NCBI GenBank assembly: GCA_965652645.1
Contig: CBFGXE010000001.1
Location: 124,001 to 188,000, forward strand
DNA from: ZC4RG30 sp965652645
GTDB lineage: Bacteria > Pseudomonadota > Gammaproteobacteria > Steroidobacterales > Steroidobacteraceae
DNA length: 64,000 nt
Direction of reading: 5' to 3'
Of the stretch, positions 26,579 through 34,177 are shown piece after piece. Both the position numbers and the translations under genes were made by a program. The notes beneath the pieces are model-generated. The model saw only the letters and a list, made by a program, of their open reading frames with translations, searched no databases and had not been told where the DNA came from. Position 1 is the first letter of the stretch; every line of letters begins with the position of its first letter.

Positions 26579-26716
26579 ATGGATGAGCAGGCTGGAAACC
26601 GGCAACGTGCACAGGCGCCCGGACCGCCCCGCCGGGTTGACCCGCTGATGATGATGACGGTGGGGCTGGGCGCCTTCTTTCTTGCTGTGCTCGCCGTACT
26701 CGCCCTGGTCGGCTAG
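26579..26716 (+). CDS. Putative small single-pass membrane protein
   Basis: A 45-codon frame starting two bases after the cysI stop. It has a polar, Pro/Arg-rich N-terminus and one hydrophobic helix (MMMTVGLGAFFLAVLAVLAL) at the C-terminus, the design of many bacterial small membrane proteins. The ribosome site is weak. Position suggests co-transcription with cysJI. No family is recognised and it may be spurious. Confidence 0.5.
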   Translation: MDEQAGNRQRAQAPGPPRRVDPLMMMTVGLGAFFLAVLAVLALVG

Positions 26717-26768
26717 GCAACCGGATGTTTGGGATTCCCCCGGCCGGCCTGTACGCTTGCCAGCGAAA

Positions 26769-27176
26769 ATGAACAAGTCCGACTTTGAACTGCTGGCCGA
26801 CTTCCGCTACCAGCTGCGGCGCTTCCTGCGTTTCAGCGAGGAAGCCATCAAGGCCGAGGGGCTCACCCCGCAGCAGTACCAGCTGCTGCTCCAGATCAAG
26901 GGTTTTCCCGGTCGCAACTGGGCCTATGTGGGAGAGCTCGCGGAGCGGCTGCAGGCGAAGCATCACGGCACGGTCGCGCTGGTGTCGCGCTGCGAGCTCG
27001 CCGGGCTGGTGCGCCGGGAAACCGACCCGCATGACAAGCGCCAGGTGCGCGTGCACCTCACGGATGTCGGGGAGAACCGGCTGACCCGGCTTGCCAGGCT
27101 GCACAAGGATGAGCTGCAGTCGCTGGCAAGCGTGTTCCGTGTGTCGCGTATCGCAGCGTTCAACGACCGGGGCTAA
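26769..27176 (+). CDS. MarR-family transcriptional regulator
   Basis: A 135-residue winged-helix protein. The MarR core runs from ADFRYQLRRFLRFSEEA through LTPQQYQLLLQI, the recognition region LAERLQAKHHGTVALVSRC and the wing DPHDKRQVRVHLTDVG. Members are dimeric repressors that respond to phenolics, oxidants or other small ligands. The only plausible ATG with an A-rich lead is at 26769. Its targets may include the adjoining peroxiredoxin-sulfite reductase operon, but that is inference from position alone. Confidence 0.85.
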   Translation: MNKSDFELLADFRYQLRRFLRFSEEAIKAEGLTPQQYQLLLQIKGFPGRNWAYVGELAERLQAKHHGTVALVSRCELAGLVRRETDPHDKRQVRVHLTDVGENRLTRLARLHKDELQSLASVFRVSRIAAFNDRG

Positions 27177-27205
27177 CCAGAAGACAGATCGAGGTCGCCT
27201 CCGGT

Positions 27206-27313
27206 GTGTTGAGCGAGAAACAGTTGGCCGAATTCGAGGACTTTCTCGACGAGAGGGTCAAAGGCGCAATGCTGGTGTGGGGGCTCATTCCGGATCCACC
27301 GGAGCCTCGATAA
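27206..27313 (+). other. Short coding-like fragment
   Basis: One frame from a GTG at 27206 (open further upstream) to TAA at 27311-27313 has protein-like composition, including LSEKQLAEFEDFLDERVKGA and WGLIPDPPEPR. It is too short for a known domain and lies between the marR gene and tRNA-Ser. It may be a small gene or the remnant of one. I do not recognise it. Confidence 0.3.
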
Positions 27314-27334
27314 CTGACATCGACAGGGGAGTAA

Positions 27335-27425
27335 TGGCGGAGAGTGAGGGATTCGAACCCTCGAAGGGCTTTTGACCCTTACACCCTTAGCAGGGGTGCG
27401 CCTTCGACCACTCGGCCAACTCTCC
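27335..27425 (-). tRNA. tRNA-Ser (anticodon GCT)
   Basis: On the minus strand the acceptor stem GGAGAGT/ACTCTCC, a long variable arm and T-loop GTTCGAATC form a class II tRNA. The anticodon stem CACCC/GGGTG holds the loop CTGCTAA, giving GCT, which reads AGC/AGT serine codons. The discriminator is G and CCA is encoded. Confidence 0.95.
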
Positions 27426-27480
27426 ACTACGCGGCACCGCCGCCAGCCAGGCAGGCCGGGCTGCCGTGGGCAGACGCGGG

Positions 27481-27509
27481 ATGATACTGGGCTGGCCGGG
27501 AGGGGTAAA
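27481..27509 (-). promoter_or_regulatory. Probable promoter of tRNA-Ser
   Basis: On the minus strand TTTACC (27509-27504) and TATCAT (27486-27481) are 17 bases apart, followed by a GC-rich discriminator. Initiation would fall about 50 bases before the tRNA. The spacing and single-copy placement make this the best promoter candidate in the gap. Confidence 0.45.
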
Positions 27510-27533
27510 GGTTCGGCGAATCCGTGGCTTGCG

Positions 27534-28556
27534 TCAGGCGGCCGCCAGCGGATCCCCGGCCGGCGGAGGTCCTGCTTCAGGACCCGGACCGGAACCAGAA
27601 CCGGTTCCGCGTTCGCGGGTTTTCTGCTCGTACATGCGGCTGTCGGCCCGCCGCAGCAGCGCTCCGGCATCGCGGCCGTCATGCGGATAGACAGCGACGC
27701 CGATGCTGGCCTGCAGCCTTACCGACTCGCGCCCCGACGCACAGGTTTCTTCCACGGCCTGGCACACCTGGCGCGCCACGCGCGATGTGTCCTCGGCCGT
27801 CACCAGCTCCGGAATCACCACCACGAACTCATCGCCGCCGTAACGCGCGATGGTGTCCTCGGCCCGCAGGCGCTTCGCCAGACGGCGGCCCAGCGCGCAG
27901 AGCAGCTGGTCGGCCCTTTCGTGCCCCAGCGTGTCGTTCACCTGCTTGAATCCGTCGAGGTCCAGGAACAGCACGCCCACCGCCCCGCCATTGCGCTCGG
28001 CCACGACGATTGCGTGCTCCAGGCGGTCCAGCAGCAACATCCGGTTGGGCAGGCCGGTGAGTGCATCGTGCGTGGCCTGGTGGCGTAGCTGGCGCTCGAT
28101 GTCCTTCATCTCCCGGATATCCCAGGCGATGCTGGAAAGCGTGGTGGTTTCCCGACCCTGCTGTTCGCGCACCCGATGGGCCATCAGCACCTGCGACACG
28201 GGCACTTCGGCCCCCGTGCTGTCGAGCAGCGTCATCTCCCCGCGCCACATGCCGGAGCGCAGGCAGGTCGGGATGGCCTCATCCAGCAGGGTATCGCAGG
28301 ACTCGGGCGAGTAGATGTCGAACACGGTGCGCGCCGCGATGCTGGTGTCAGCGCCGATGCCCAGCATCTGGCGCCCCACACCGTTCATGTAAAGCAGGCG
28401 GCCCTGGCTGCTGGAGACCATCACCATGCCGGGGGTGGCGTCGATCAGTGCCATCAGGCAGTCTCGCAGCACGGCTGGCGAGCGGCCCGCGTCCAGGGTC
28501 TGGTTCCAGAGCGCCGTGATTTCCATGCCCGCCACCGCCGCTGCTGCGCTGGCCAT
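27534..28556 (-). CDS. PAS-GGDEF diguanylate cyclase
   Basis: A 340-residue protein. A PAS sensor domain (about 32-155, DATPGMVMVSSSQGRLLYMN) is followed by a GGDEF domain (about 165-320, HDALTGLPNRMLLLDRLE). The active-site motif RYGGDEF is intact and the inhibitory I-site RAED lies five residues before it, so the enzyme should make c-di-GMP and be product-inhibited. A Gly/Pro-rich tail follows. No membrane helix is seen. The start at 28556 is uncertain; an ATG at 28526 is possible. It is the last gene of the stressosome operon, 49 bases after the response regulator. Confidence 0.92.
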   Translation of the reverse strand: MASAAAAVAGMEITALWNQTLDAGRSPAVLRDCLMALIDATPGMVMVSSSQGRLLYMNGVGRQMLGIGADTSIAARTVFDIYSPESCDTLLDEAIPTCLRSGMWRGEMTLLDSTGAEVPVSQVLMAHRVREQQGRETTTLSSIAWDIREMKDIERQLRHQATHDALTGLPNRMLLLDRLEHAIVVAERNGGAVGVLFLDLDGFKQVNDTLGHERADQLLCALGRRLAKRLRAEDTIARYGGDEFVVVIPELVTAEDTSRVARQVCQAVEETCASGRESVRLQASIGVAVYPHDGRDAGALLRRADSRMYEQKTRERGTGSGSGPGPEAGPPPAGDPLAAA

Positions 28557-28605
28557 ACCTTAGATTGCGGGCGTTTTCAGGCAATCGGGTGAACACCCCA
28601 GCGCA

Positions 28606-29238
28606 TCACGGGTGAATCAGCCCCCTCCTCACCGCATAGCGCACCAGGCCGGCGGTATCGTGGATATCGAGCTTCTTCATCAGGTGCGTCCGGTGGGATT
28701 CGGCCGTCTTCAGGCTGATGCCGAGGCTTGCGGCCACCTGCTTGGTCTTCTGCCCCTCGGCGATGAGCTGCAGCACCTCGCGCTCGCGCGCCGTGAGAGG
28801 GTCGATCTCCAGCGCGTCCCGGTTGCGGTAGGCATCGATGACGATCTGGGAGATGCCGGGACTGAAATACATGCGGTCCTTGGATGCCTCCTTGATGGCA
28901 CGCAGCAGGTCCGCGCTGGCCTCGGTCTTGATCACGTAGCCGTGCACGCCCGTGTCCAGTGCCTCGATCACGTACGGGCTCTCCTTGTGCATGGTGAGCA
29001 GGATCACCTTGGTGCGCAGCCCGTCGGCGGCCACCGTGCGCGCGACGTCCAGCCCGTTCAGGCCTGGCAGCGTGATGTCGACTATGGCGATGTCCGGCTT
29101 CATGCGCCGGATCAGCTCCACGCCCTCGCGGCCGTCACAGGCTTCTCCCACCACCTGGAATCCCGGCTCTCCCTCCAGCAGCTTCCTGATCCCCTGCAGC
29201 AGGATCAGGTGATCATCGACGATGACGACTCGGACCAT
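28606..29238 (-). CDS. NarL/FixJ-type response regulator
   Basis: A 210-residue protein. The receiver (1-120) has the acidic pair in IVDDH, the phosphoacceptor aspartate in IAIVDITLPG and the conserved lysine in GYVIKTEAS. The C-terminal LuxR-type helix-turn-helix (about 145-205) contains LTAREREVLQLIAEGQ and KTAESHRTHLMKKL. It should be phosphorylated by the kinase encoded 7 bases upstream. Likely targets are the diguanylate cyclase gene downstream or the nearby polysaccharide promoters; this is inferred. Confidence 0.93.
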   Translation of the reverse strand: MVRVVIVDDHLILLQGIRKLLEGEPGFQVVGEACDGREGVELIRRMKPDIAIVDITLPGLNGLDVARTVAADGLRTKVILLTMHKESPYVIEALDTGVHGYVIKTEASADLLRAIKEASKDRMYFSPGISQIVIDAYRNRDALEIDPLTAREREVLQLIAEGQKTKQVAASLGISLKTAESHRTHLMKKLDIHDTAGLVRYAVRRGLIHP

Positions 29239-29245
29239 GACGCTC

Positions 29246-30187
29246 CTAAATCACCGGTACAACGGGCTCCAGCGGCACCACCACTTCGACGCGGGTGCCC
29301 TCGCCCGGCGCCGAGATGATCTGGCAGGTGCCTCCAACGGCGCTTGCGCGCTCCCTCATGCCCAGCAGCCCCAGGCCACGCTTGCCCCCGGGCGCCAGCA
29401 CTGCATCCACGTCGAATCCCGCGCCGTCATCGCTGATCACGCAGCGCACCTGCTCGGCGCCCTGCGGGCCGCCGCCGGTCTGCTCCAGCGAGATGGTCAC
29501 ATTGGGCGATCCACCACCATGGCGCACGGCATTGTTCAGGGCCTCGTGCGCGATGCGATAGACGGCGATCTCCGCGCCCACCGGCAACCGCGTGCGCAAC
29601 TGGCCGGTCACCTTGATCTTCAGGCCCGTGCGCTGCTCGATGCCCTGGGCAAGGAACTCGAGTGCTGGCCTCAGGCCCAGGTCATCGAGGATGGTGGGGC
29701 GCAGCTCGTGCGAAAGGTGGCGCAGCTGCTCGCCGGTCTCGTCCAGCAGCCGCCGCACGCTGGCCAGGCGCCGGTGGCCACTGGGCAGCAGTTCGCGCAC
29801 GGCCATGTCCAGCTCCAGCGTGGCGGTAGCCAGGATGCTGCCAGCCTGGTCATGCAGCGCATGCGCGATGCGGCCCACCTCGCCTTCCAGGAGCTCGTTG
29901 AGCCGGCGCAACGCCGCATTGGCCTCGTCCACGGACCTGAGGCTGATCTCGAATGGCGAAAGACTCTCCAGCAGGAAGCTGCCGGCCATGTCGTCCCCGG
30001 ACTTGCGGGGCAGGAGCGAGGCCACGGCCTTCTCGTGCATGGACACCAGGTCGAGGATGCCCAGGCCGCCGGCCAGGGCCCGCCGACCGATTTCATAGGC
30101 GTTGCTGAGCGCCGCTTCGCCGGCGCCGTTCATGAAGCGCTCCAGCGCTGCGCGATAGTCCTCCGAGTAGCGGTCCGCCTGCGTCAT
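29246..30187 (-). CDS. NarX-like histidine kinase with RsbU-like N-terminal domain
   Basis: A 313-residue soluble kinase. The N-terminal helical part (DYRAALERFMNGAGE, GLGILDLVSMHEKAV) resembles the RsbT-binding N-terminal domain of RsbU phosphatases. It is followed by a HisKA_3 dimerisation domain with the phospho-histidine in ALHDQAGSIL and an HATPase domain (EALNNAVRHGG, DDGAGFD, GLGLLGMRER). The start at 30187 overlaps the phosphatase stop by ATGA; an upstream in-frame ATG is less likely. The design suggests that free RsbT switches on this kinase instead of an RsbU phosphatase. Confidence 0.9.
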   Translation of the reverse strand: MTQADRYSEDYRAALERFMNGAGEAALSNAYEIGRRALAGGLGILDLVSMHEKAVASLLPRKSGDDMAGSFLLESLSPFEISLRSVDEANAALRRLNELLEGEVGRIAHALHDQAGSILATATLELDMAVRELLPSGHRRLASVRRLLDETGEQLRHLSHELRPTILDDLGLRPALEFLAQGIEQRTGLKIKVTGQLRTRLPVGAEIAVYRIAHEALNNAVRHGGGSPNVTISLEQTGGGPQGAEQVRCVISDDGAGFDVDAVLAPGGKRGLGLLGMRERASAVGGTCQIISAPGEGTRVEVVVPLEPVVPVI

Positions 30188-30792
30188 GGCGCACCCCACT
30201 GCACGCGGGCCACGAGCACCAGGGCATCGTCATGCACATTGCGATGCTGTGCCAGCAGGCGATCGGCGAGCCGGCGCGGCGGCTCCAGCCGGTCGATGCT
30301 GTCGGCAAAGCCGGCACCGATGCCGTCGGTGGCAACCACCAGCATGTCGCCCGGCACGATGCGGGTGCTGGACGGCGCCGGCGGCGGCATGGCCACCCCT
30401 ACCACCCCGCCACGCACCAGCAGTTCGGTGCGATCAAGCTTGCCGGCCGGCGAGGGGTGCAGCAGCACCGCGGCGATGTTGCCCACGCCGAGCCACGCAA
30501 GTCGCTGCTGCGCGAGGTCCAGTTCCAGCAACGTGATCGCGGCGCCGCGCGTTTCGCGCAGGCGCTCGTGGCAGCGAACCATCAATCCGGTCACCGAATC
30601 TCCTCCCGGCGCATCCAGCACCTCACAGGCAGCCTCCGCGGCAACGGCCGCCATGGCACCATGTCCCAGCCCATCGATGACGCCGATCAGCGCCCTGTCC
30701 TCCCCCTGCCGGACATGGCATCGGTCGCCCGACTGCAGCTCTCCCGGCAGCGTCGACTGCGCGATTCCCACGTCCAGCATGCCGCGCGTCAT
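30184..30792 (-). CDS. RsbX-like PP2C-family serine phosphatase
   Basis: A 202-residue single-domain phosphatase of the SpoIIE/PP2C type. Metal-binding motifs are visible in ALIGVIDGLGHG and VVATDGIGAGF near the C-terminus, with DDALVLVARV at the end. Size and position match RsbX, which resets stressosomes by removing phosphates from RsbR and RsbS. Both ends overlap neighbouring genes. Confidence 0.88.
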   Translation of the reverse strand: MTRGMLDVGIAQSTLPGELQSGDRCHVRQGEDRALIGVIDGLGHGAMAAVAAEAACEVLDAPGGDSVTGLMVRCHERLRETRGAAITLLELDLAQQRLAWLGVGNIAAVLLHPSPAGKLDRTELLVRGGVVGVAMPPPAPSSTRIVPGDMLVVATDGIGAGFADSIDRLEPPRRLADRLLAQHRNVHDDALVLVARVQWGAP

Positions 30793-31208
30793 CGTCTTCT
30801 CTTTCCAAGAGTCACCGTGGTGCCGCTGGAATTGGAAACGATCTCGAAGTGGTCGGCGATGCGGCGCACGCCGGCAAGGCCGAGCCCGAGGCCACCGGAA
30901 GTGGAGTAGCCGGAGCGCATGGCCGACTGCATGTCGGCAATGCCGGGCCCCTGGTCGCGCGCGATCACGAACAGCATGCCGTCATGCGTGGACCGCATGA
31001 TGATTTCGCCCCGCTGGGCGTAGCGCACGATGTTGCGCGCGAGCTCGGAGATCGCCGCCGCGATCAGCGTGGCCTCGCTGGCGGAGAATCCCAGGCTGGT
31101 TGCAATGCTGCGGCCGTGCTGGCGCGCCTCGACCACGTCCTCGGAGGTGGCGACGACCACCCGCGCGTCGAAGGACCCGGATTCGACGCTCCTGGAGGTC
31201 ATGCTCAT
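30789..31208 (-). CDS. rsbT: RsbT-type switch kinase
   Basis: A 139-residue HATPase_c protein of the anti-sigma-factor kinase group. The N box ISELARNIVRYAQRG and G boxes DQGPGIAD and GLGLGLAGVRRI are intact. RsbT phosphorylates RsbS and RsbR within the stressosome upon stress and then leaves to activate a partner. Here no RsbU gene is present; the candidate partner is the adjacent histidine kinase with an RsbU-like N-terminus. The start overlaps the rsbS stop (ATGA). Confidence 0.92.
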   Translation of the reverse strand: MSMTSRSVESGSFDARVVVATSEDVVEARQHGRSIATSLGFSASEATLIAAAISELARNIVRYAQRGEIIMRSTHDGMLFVIARDQGPGIADMQSAMRSGYSTSGGLGLGLAGVRRIADHFEIVSNSSGTTVTLGKRRR

Positions 31209-31600
31209 CGCGCACCCAGGAAGGACAGGCCCTCCTCCAGGTCCAGCGCGGTGGGAATGTCCTCGAGAGTGAGGCCGAGCTGCACCATGGCGAAGGCGAC
31301 TTCGGGCTGGATGCCCACGATCACGGTCCTCGCGCCACGCAGCCGGATCATGTGCGCGAGGTCACGCAGCGTCCGCGAGGCGAAGGAATCCACCACGTCC
31401 AGCGCGGTGACATCGACGATCACGCCACGCGTGCGATGGATGGACACCTGTTTCACCAGCGCATCGCGCAGCCCCACGAGGTCGACGTCGGTCAACGCGG
31501 ACTGGATGCTGGCAATGAGCACATCCCCTTCCTTCAGGATGGGGACCGATGACCAGGTTTGCTGGTTACCCCTGCGGCTATCCACTGGCTCTGGCTTCAT
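31205..31600 (-). CDS. rsbS: RsbS-type STAS scaffold protein
   Basis: A 131-residue single STAS domain. The predicted phospho-serine is in ALDVVDSFASRTL, corresponding to the conserved DSF site of RsbS. The core begins VPILKEGDVLIASIQ. The ATG at 31600 overlaps the rsbR end by 23 bases and gives a slightly longer N-terminus than usual. Together with RsbR it should build the icosahedral stressosome core that holds RsbT. Confidence 0.92.
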   Translation of the reverse strand: MKPEPVDSRRGNQQTWSSVPILKEGDVLIASIQSALTDVDLVGLRDALVKQVSIHRTRGVIVDVTALDVVDSFASRTLRDLAHMIRLRGARTVIVGIQPEVAFAMVQLGLTLEDIPTALDLEEGLSFLGAR

Positions 31601-32486
31601 CTTGCAGGGAGAACGGCACCACCTTGTAGCCAAGCAGGCGCTCCGCCTGCTCGATGCCGCCCTGCAGATCGCCGACGGTGTTCATCTTGCCCAGGTCGAC
31701 GCCGATGTTGACCAGCGTTTGTGCAATGGAGGGAGAAAGGCCGGTGACGATCACCGTTGCGCCGAGCAGGCGCGTCGCTTCCACCGTCTGCACGAGGTGG
31801 TTGGCGATGCTGGAATCCACCGCGGGCACGCCGGTGAGGTCCATCACCACCACCTTGCCGCGCGTGGCGCGGATGCCGTGCAGCAGCTGCTCGGTGAGCT
31901 GGCGGGCGCGCTGGGGATCGATGGCGCCGACGATGGGCAGGATCAGCAGGCGCTCGCGCACCTGAAGCACCGGCGTGGAGAGCTCGCGGATGGCCTCCTG
32001 CTGTTCGCGGATGATGCGCTCGCGCTCCTGCACGAAACCCACGGCGACGGTGTTGGCGATGCGGTTGGCTGCAGGTTCGTAGGCATCGAGGATGCGGTTG
32101 AGCTTGGCGAAGTCGTGCTGGTACTTCGCGAACAGCGAGCGGGCCAGCACGTCGCGCAGCAGCAGCACGATGCCGACCACCTCGTCGGTCTCCACGCCCC
32201 GCGGAATGATGCGTTCGGAGAGGTTCCTGGCGTAGGCCTGCAGTGCCTCGAAGGTGCCGGTCTCCAGGGCTTCCACGTACTGGTCGTACACCGCGGTGGC
32301 CTCGCTGAAGACTTCCTCCTCGCTCATCGCCGTGAGCAGCCGCGCCTTGGTGATGCGCTGGGCCCATTCCTGGCGCAGGTCGGTCCGGTGTTCACGCAGG
32401 TGCGCGACGAGTTCGCTCAGAAGGGTGCTGGCTGCCTGGTCCCGCAGCGGGTGCGGCGAGATCTTCGAGTGATCCAGCTCGTGCAT
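31578..32486 (-). CDS. rsbR: RsbR-type stressosome sensor
   Basis: A 302-residue protein. The N-terminal helical part (about 20-165) is the variable non-haem globin-like sensor. A linker helix leads to a C-terminal STAS domain (about 180-295) with the phosphorylation contexts VPAVDSSIANHL and TVIVTGLSPSIAQTL. The first site is Ser where Bacillus RsbRA has Thr. The ATG at 32486 is chosen because GGGAGA lies 7 bases upstream. It heads the operon RsbR-RsbS-RsbT-RsbX-kinase-regulator-cyclase. Confidence 0.92.
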   Translation of the reverse strand: MHELDHSKISPHPLRDQAASTLLSELVAHLREHRTDLRQEWAQRITKARLLTAMSEEEVFSEATAVYDQYVEALETGTFEALQAYARNLSERIIPRGVETDEVVGIVLLLRDVLARSLFAKYQHDFAKLNRILDAYEPAANRIANTVAVGFVQERERIIREQQEAIRELSTPVLQVRERLLILPIVGAIDPQRARQLTEQLLHGIRATRGKVVVMDLTGVPAVDSSIANHLVQTVEATRLLGATVIVTGLSPSIAQTLVNIGVDLGKMNTVGDLQGGIEQAERLLGYKVVPFSLQDEARASG

Positions 32487-32682
32487 CGTCGTCTCCCTGT
32501 GCAATGTCGCGTGCATCGCGCGATTATGCCGGTGCGAACCGGGGATTCCCTGAGTCGCTCAGGTGTTCACCGGATGCCTGCGGCAGGAATTACGCCTTTG
32601 ATCCGCACTACGCGGCCTCGCGGAGAAAATGTCGGTGATCTCCTACAAGTGGTTCCGTCTCCATCCTTCACTTAAAGTTTTG

Positions 32683-32785
32683 CCCTGAGCGAAAGGCAAA
32701 CCTGTCGAGAGGCAGGGACGCAAAGCCACCGGTCTTCCGGCCCCAGCGGGCCTGAAGAAAGCGGAGCTGCCGGCGGGAACCCCCA
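32683..32785 (+). promoter_or_regulatory. Cyclic di-GMP-I (GEMM-I) riboswitch
   Basis: The aptamer core reads GGCAAACC (32695-32702), then a stem CCTGTC/GGCAGG closed by the GAGA tetraloop (32701-32716), then GACGCAAAGCC (32717-32727), where GGC and GCC pair to close P1. The P2 arm follows: CCGG (729-732 of this kb), TCTTC/GAAGA and GGCCC/GGGCC around loop CAGC, then GCCGG (32769-32773). These are the conserved elements of GEMM-I RNAs including the tetraloop and the GNCGCAAAGCC strand. It lies about 170 bases upstream of the lipoprotein gene, in a 467-base gap. No confident promoter was found before it. Confidence 0.88.
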
Positions 32786-32953
32786 CCAGTGCCACATGCA
32801 CATGAGGTTCCAGTCGTGAGTCATGTTTAAGCGCGCCCGGCCCATTCCGGCGGGCACGCCTATCCAGACCTTTCACTTTGCCCTTCGGGGCCGGGTGACC
32901 GGTCGCTGAAGGAAGGCGTGCCAACAGCCCCATGAGGGGCCGGGGTCTTCAGG
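32786..32953 (+). other. Leader between riboswitch and lipoprotein gene (candidate expression platform)
   Basis: The 168-base stretch after the aptamer holds several GC-rich pairings, among them GCCCC/GGGGC with an ATGA loop at 32927-32940, just ahead of the ATG at 32954. There is no classic terminator with a T-run. Control could therefore be at translation initiation or by Rho. The upstream part of the gap (32487-32682) shows nothing else I can name. Confidence 0.4.
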
Positions 32954-34159
32954 ATGAATCTGACTGGAATTCGCGCGCTGTCCCGCGCGTTTTTGTCGGT
33001 CTGCGCGTGCTCGATCTTTCTCACTGCCTGCAAGGGATCTTCCAGCGAGGCCACGGCGGATTCCGGGTCGCCGCGCACGCAGTCTCCGCCCGCATCGCCA
33101 GGGACTTCCCCGCAGTCCCCGTCGGCTGAAACCGGATCGGGTGACAGCGGCCAGGCACCGCCTGCTTCACCGCAGCCTCAACCGGCGCCGACGCCGGCGG
33201 AACCTGCCCCTGGGGCTTCACCGGCGCCTTCCGGCGCGAAGCTGCTGTTCCGTTCCGGCTTTGACGGCGGCTCCCTGAGCCTGCTGCCCCCCGCGAACTG
33301 CTGGGGCACTGGTTGCTGGCAGGACCTGGTCGGCCTCGACAGCCTGACCAACTTCTCCTGGCCCGGCGACGTGTGGGGTGGCGGCGGCAAGCTCCTGATG
33401 CTGAGCTCACCGGTGAGCACCAACGCAGCCACCATGGGCGACTACATGTTCAACCGCCTGGAACGAGTCACCGCCCACGACGGCCGCGATTCCACCGCCC
33501 TGTTCCAGCAGATCACCAAAAACGCCAATGGCACCGCTTCCATGGGCACCTCGCCCATGCAGAACGAGTTCGTGTTCATGCCGAAGCGCGAGAGCGGCGA
33601 CATGTACGTGAGCTACTGGATGAAGCTGCAGCCGGACCTGGTCGAGAAGATGAACAACCTCCCTGCCGGTCCCGGCATCGCCGGTGGCGGCACCTGGCGC
33701 GCCATCTTCGCACTGAAGACCGGTGGGCAGACCACCTGGGGTGAGGCGGCCGACAACGGCGACTACCGCATCGAGGCCTACGTGATGACCTATGGTGGAG
33801 GCCAGCCGTACTGGGTATTGCTGGGCGACGCCAACGCGGGCGGCGGCGCGCCGGTCGTGAACGAGTGGCGGGTCGAGAACCGCAACGTGCGCGTGCCGGT
33901 GGGCGAATGGTTCAAGTTCGAGATCTTCTGGCATCGCAGTGCCGGTGCCGACGGTCGCGTATGGATGGCCATCGATGGCCAGGTGGTCGCCGACCGTCGC
34001 GGCGCGAACATGGGCGCGTGGAACATGCCCATCAACCGCGTGATGGCCCCGCTGCTGTATTCAGGCAGCGCGATGCCCGTGTACCAGTGGGTCGACGAGG
34101 TCGAGGTGTGGGATGGATTCCCCTCCCCGGGCAGCAACCCGCCCTACGCGGCGCATTGA
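32954..34159 (+). CDS. Riboswitch-linked surface lipoprotein with lectin/lyase-like domain
   Basis: A 401-residue predicted lipoprotein. The signal ends at the lipobox LTAC (Cys near residue 26). A Pro/Ser/Ala-rich linker (about 30-95) follows, then a domain of about 300 residues starting LLFRSGFDGG with motifs CWGTGCWQD, YVSYWMKLQPDLVE and GEWFKFEIFWHRS. The pattern suggests a concanavalin-like beta-sandwich, as in polysaccharide lyases and lectins, but no catalytic residues can be assigned. A close paralogue is encoded at 51136-52140 in the same locus. The long linker suits a domain held away from the membrane to touch the polysaccharide. Expression should follow c-di-GMP through the riboswitch. 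Confidence 0.8.
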   Translation: MNLTGIRALSRAFLSVCACSIFLTACKGSSSEATADSGSPRTQSPPASPGTSPQSPSAETGSGDSGQAPPASPQPQPAPTPAEPAPGASPAPSGAKLLFRSGFDGGSLSLLPPANCWGTGCWQDLVGLDSLTNFSWPGDVWGGGGKLLMLSSPVSTNAATMGDYMFNRLERVTAHDGRDSTALFQQITKNANGTASMGTSPMQNEFVFMPKRESGDMYVSYWMKLQPDLVEKMNNLPAGPGIAGGGTWRAIFALKTGGQTTWGEAADNGDYRIEAYVMTYGGGQPYWVLLGDANAGGGAPVVNEWRVENRNVRVPVGEWFKFEIFWHRSAGADGRVWMAIDGQVVADRRGANMGAWNMPINRVMAPLLYSGSAMPVYQWVDEVEVWDGFPSPGSNPPYAAH

Positions 34160-34177
34160 GCGCCGCCGCGGGCCTTC

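Noticed and set aside
27100..27320. Frameshifted C-terminal extension of the MarR protein
   Set aside because: The MarR protein already ends at the usual point (FRVSRIAAFNDRG), and the following frame does not resemble a MarR C-terminus.
32927..32940. Intrinsic terminator after the riboswitch
   Set aside because: The stem is only 5 bp and is followed by CGGGG, not a T-run; it is better seen as part of the translation-initiation region.
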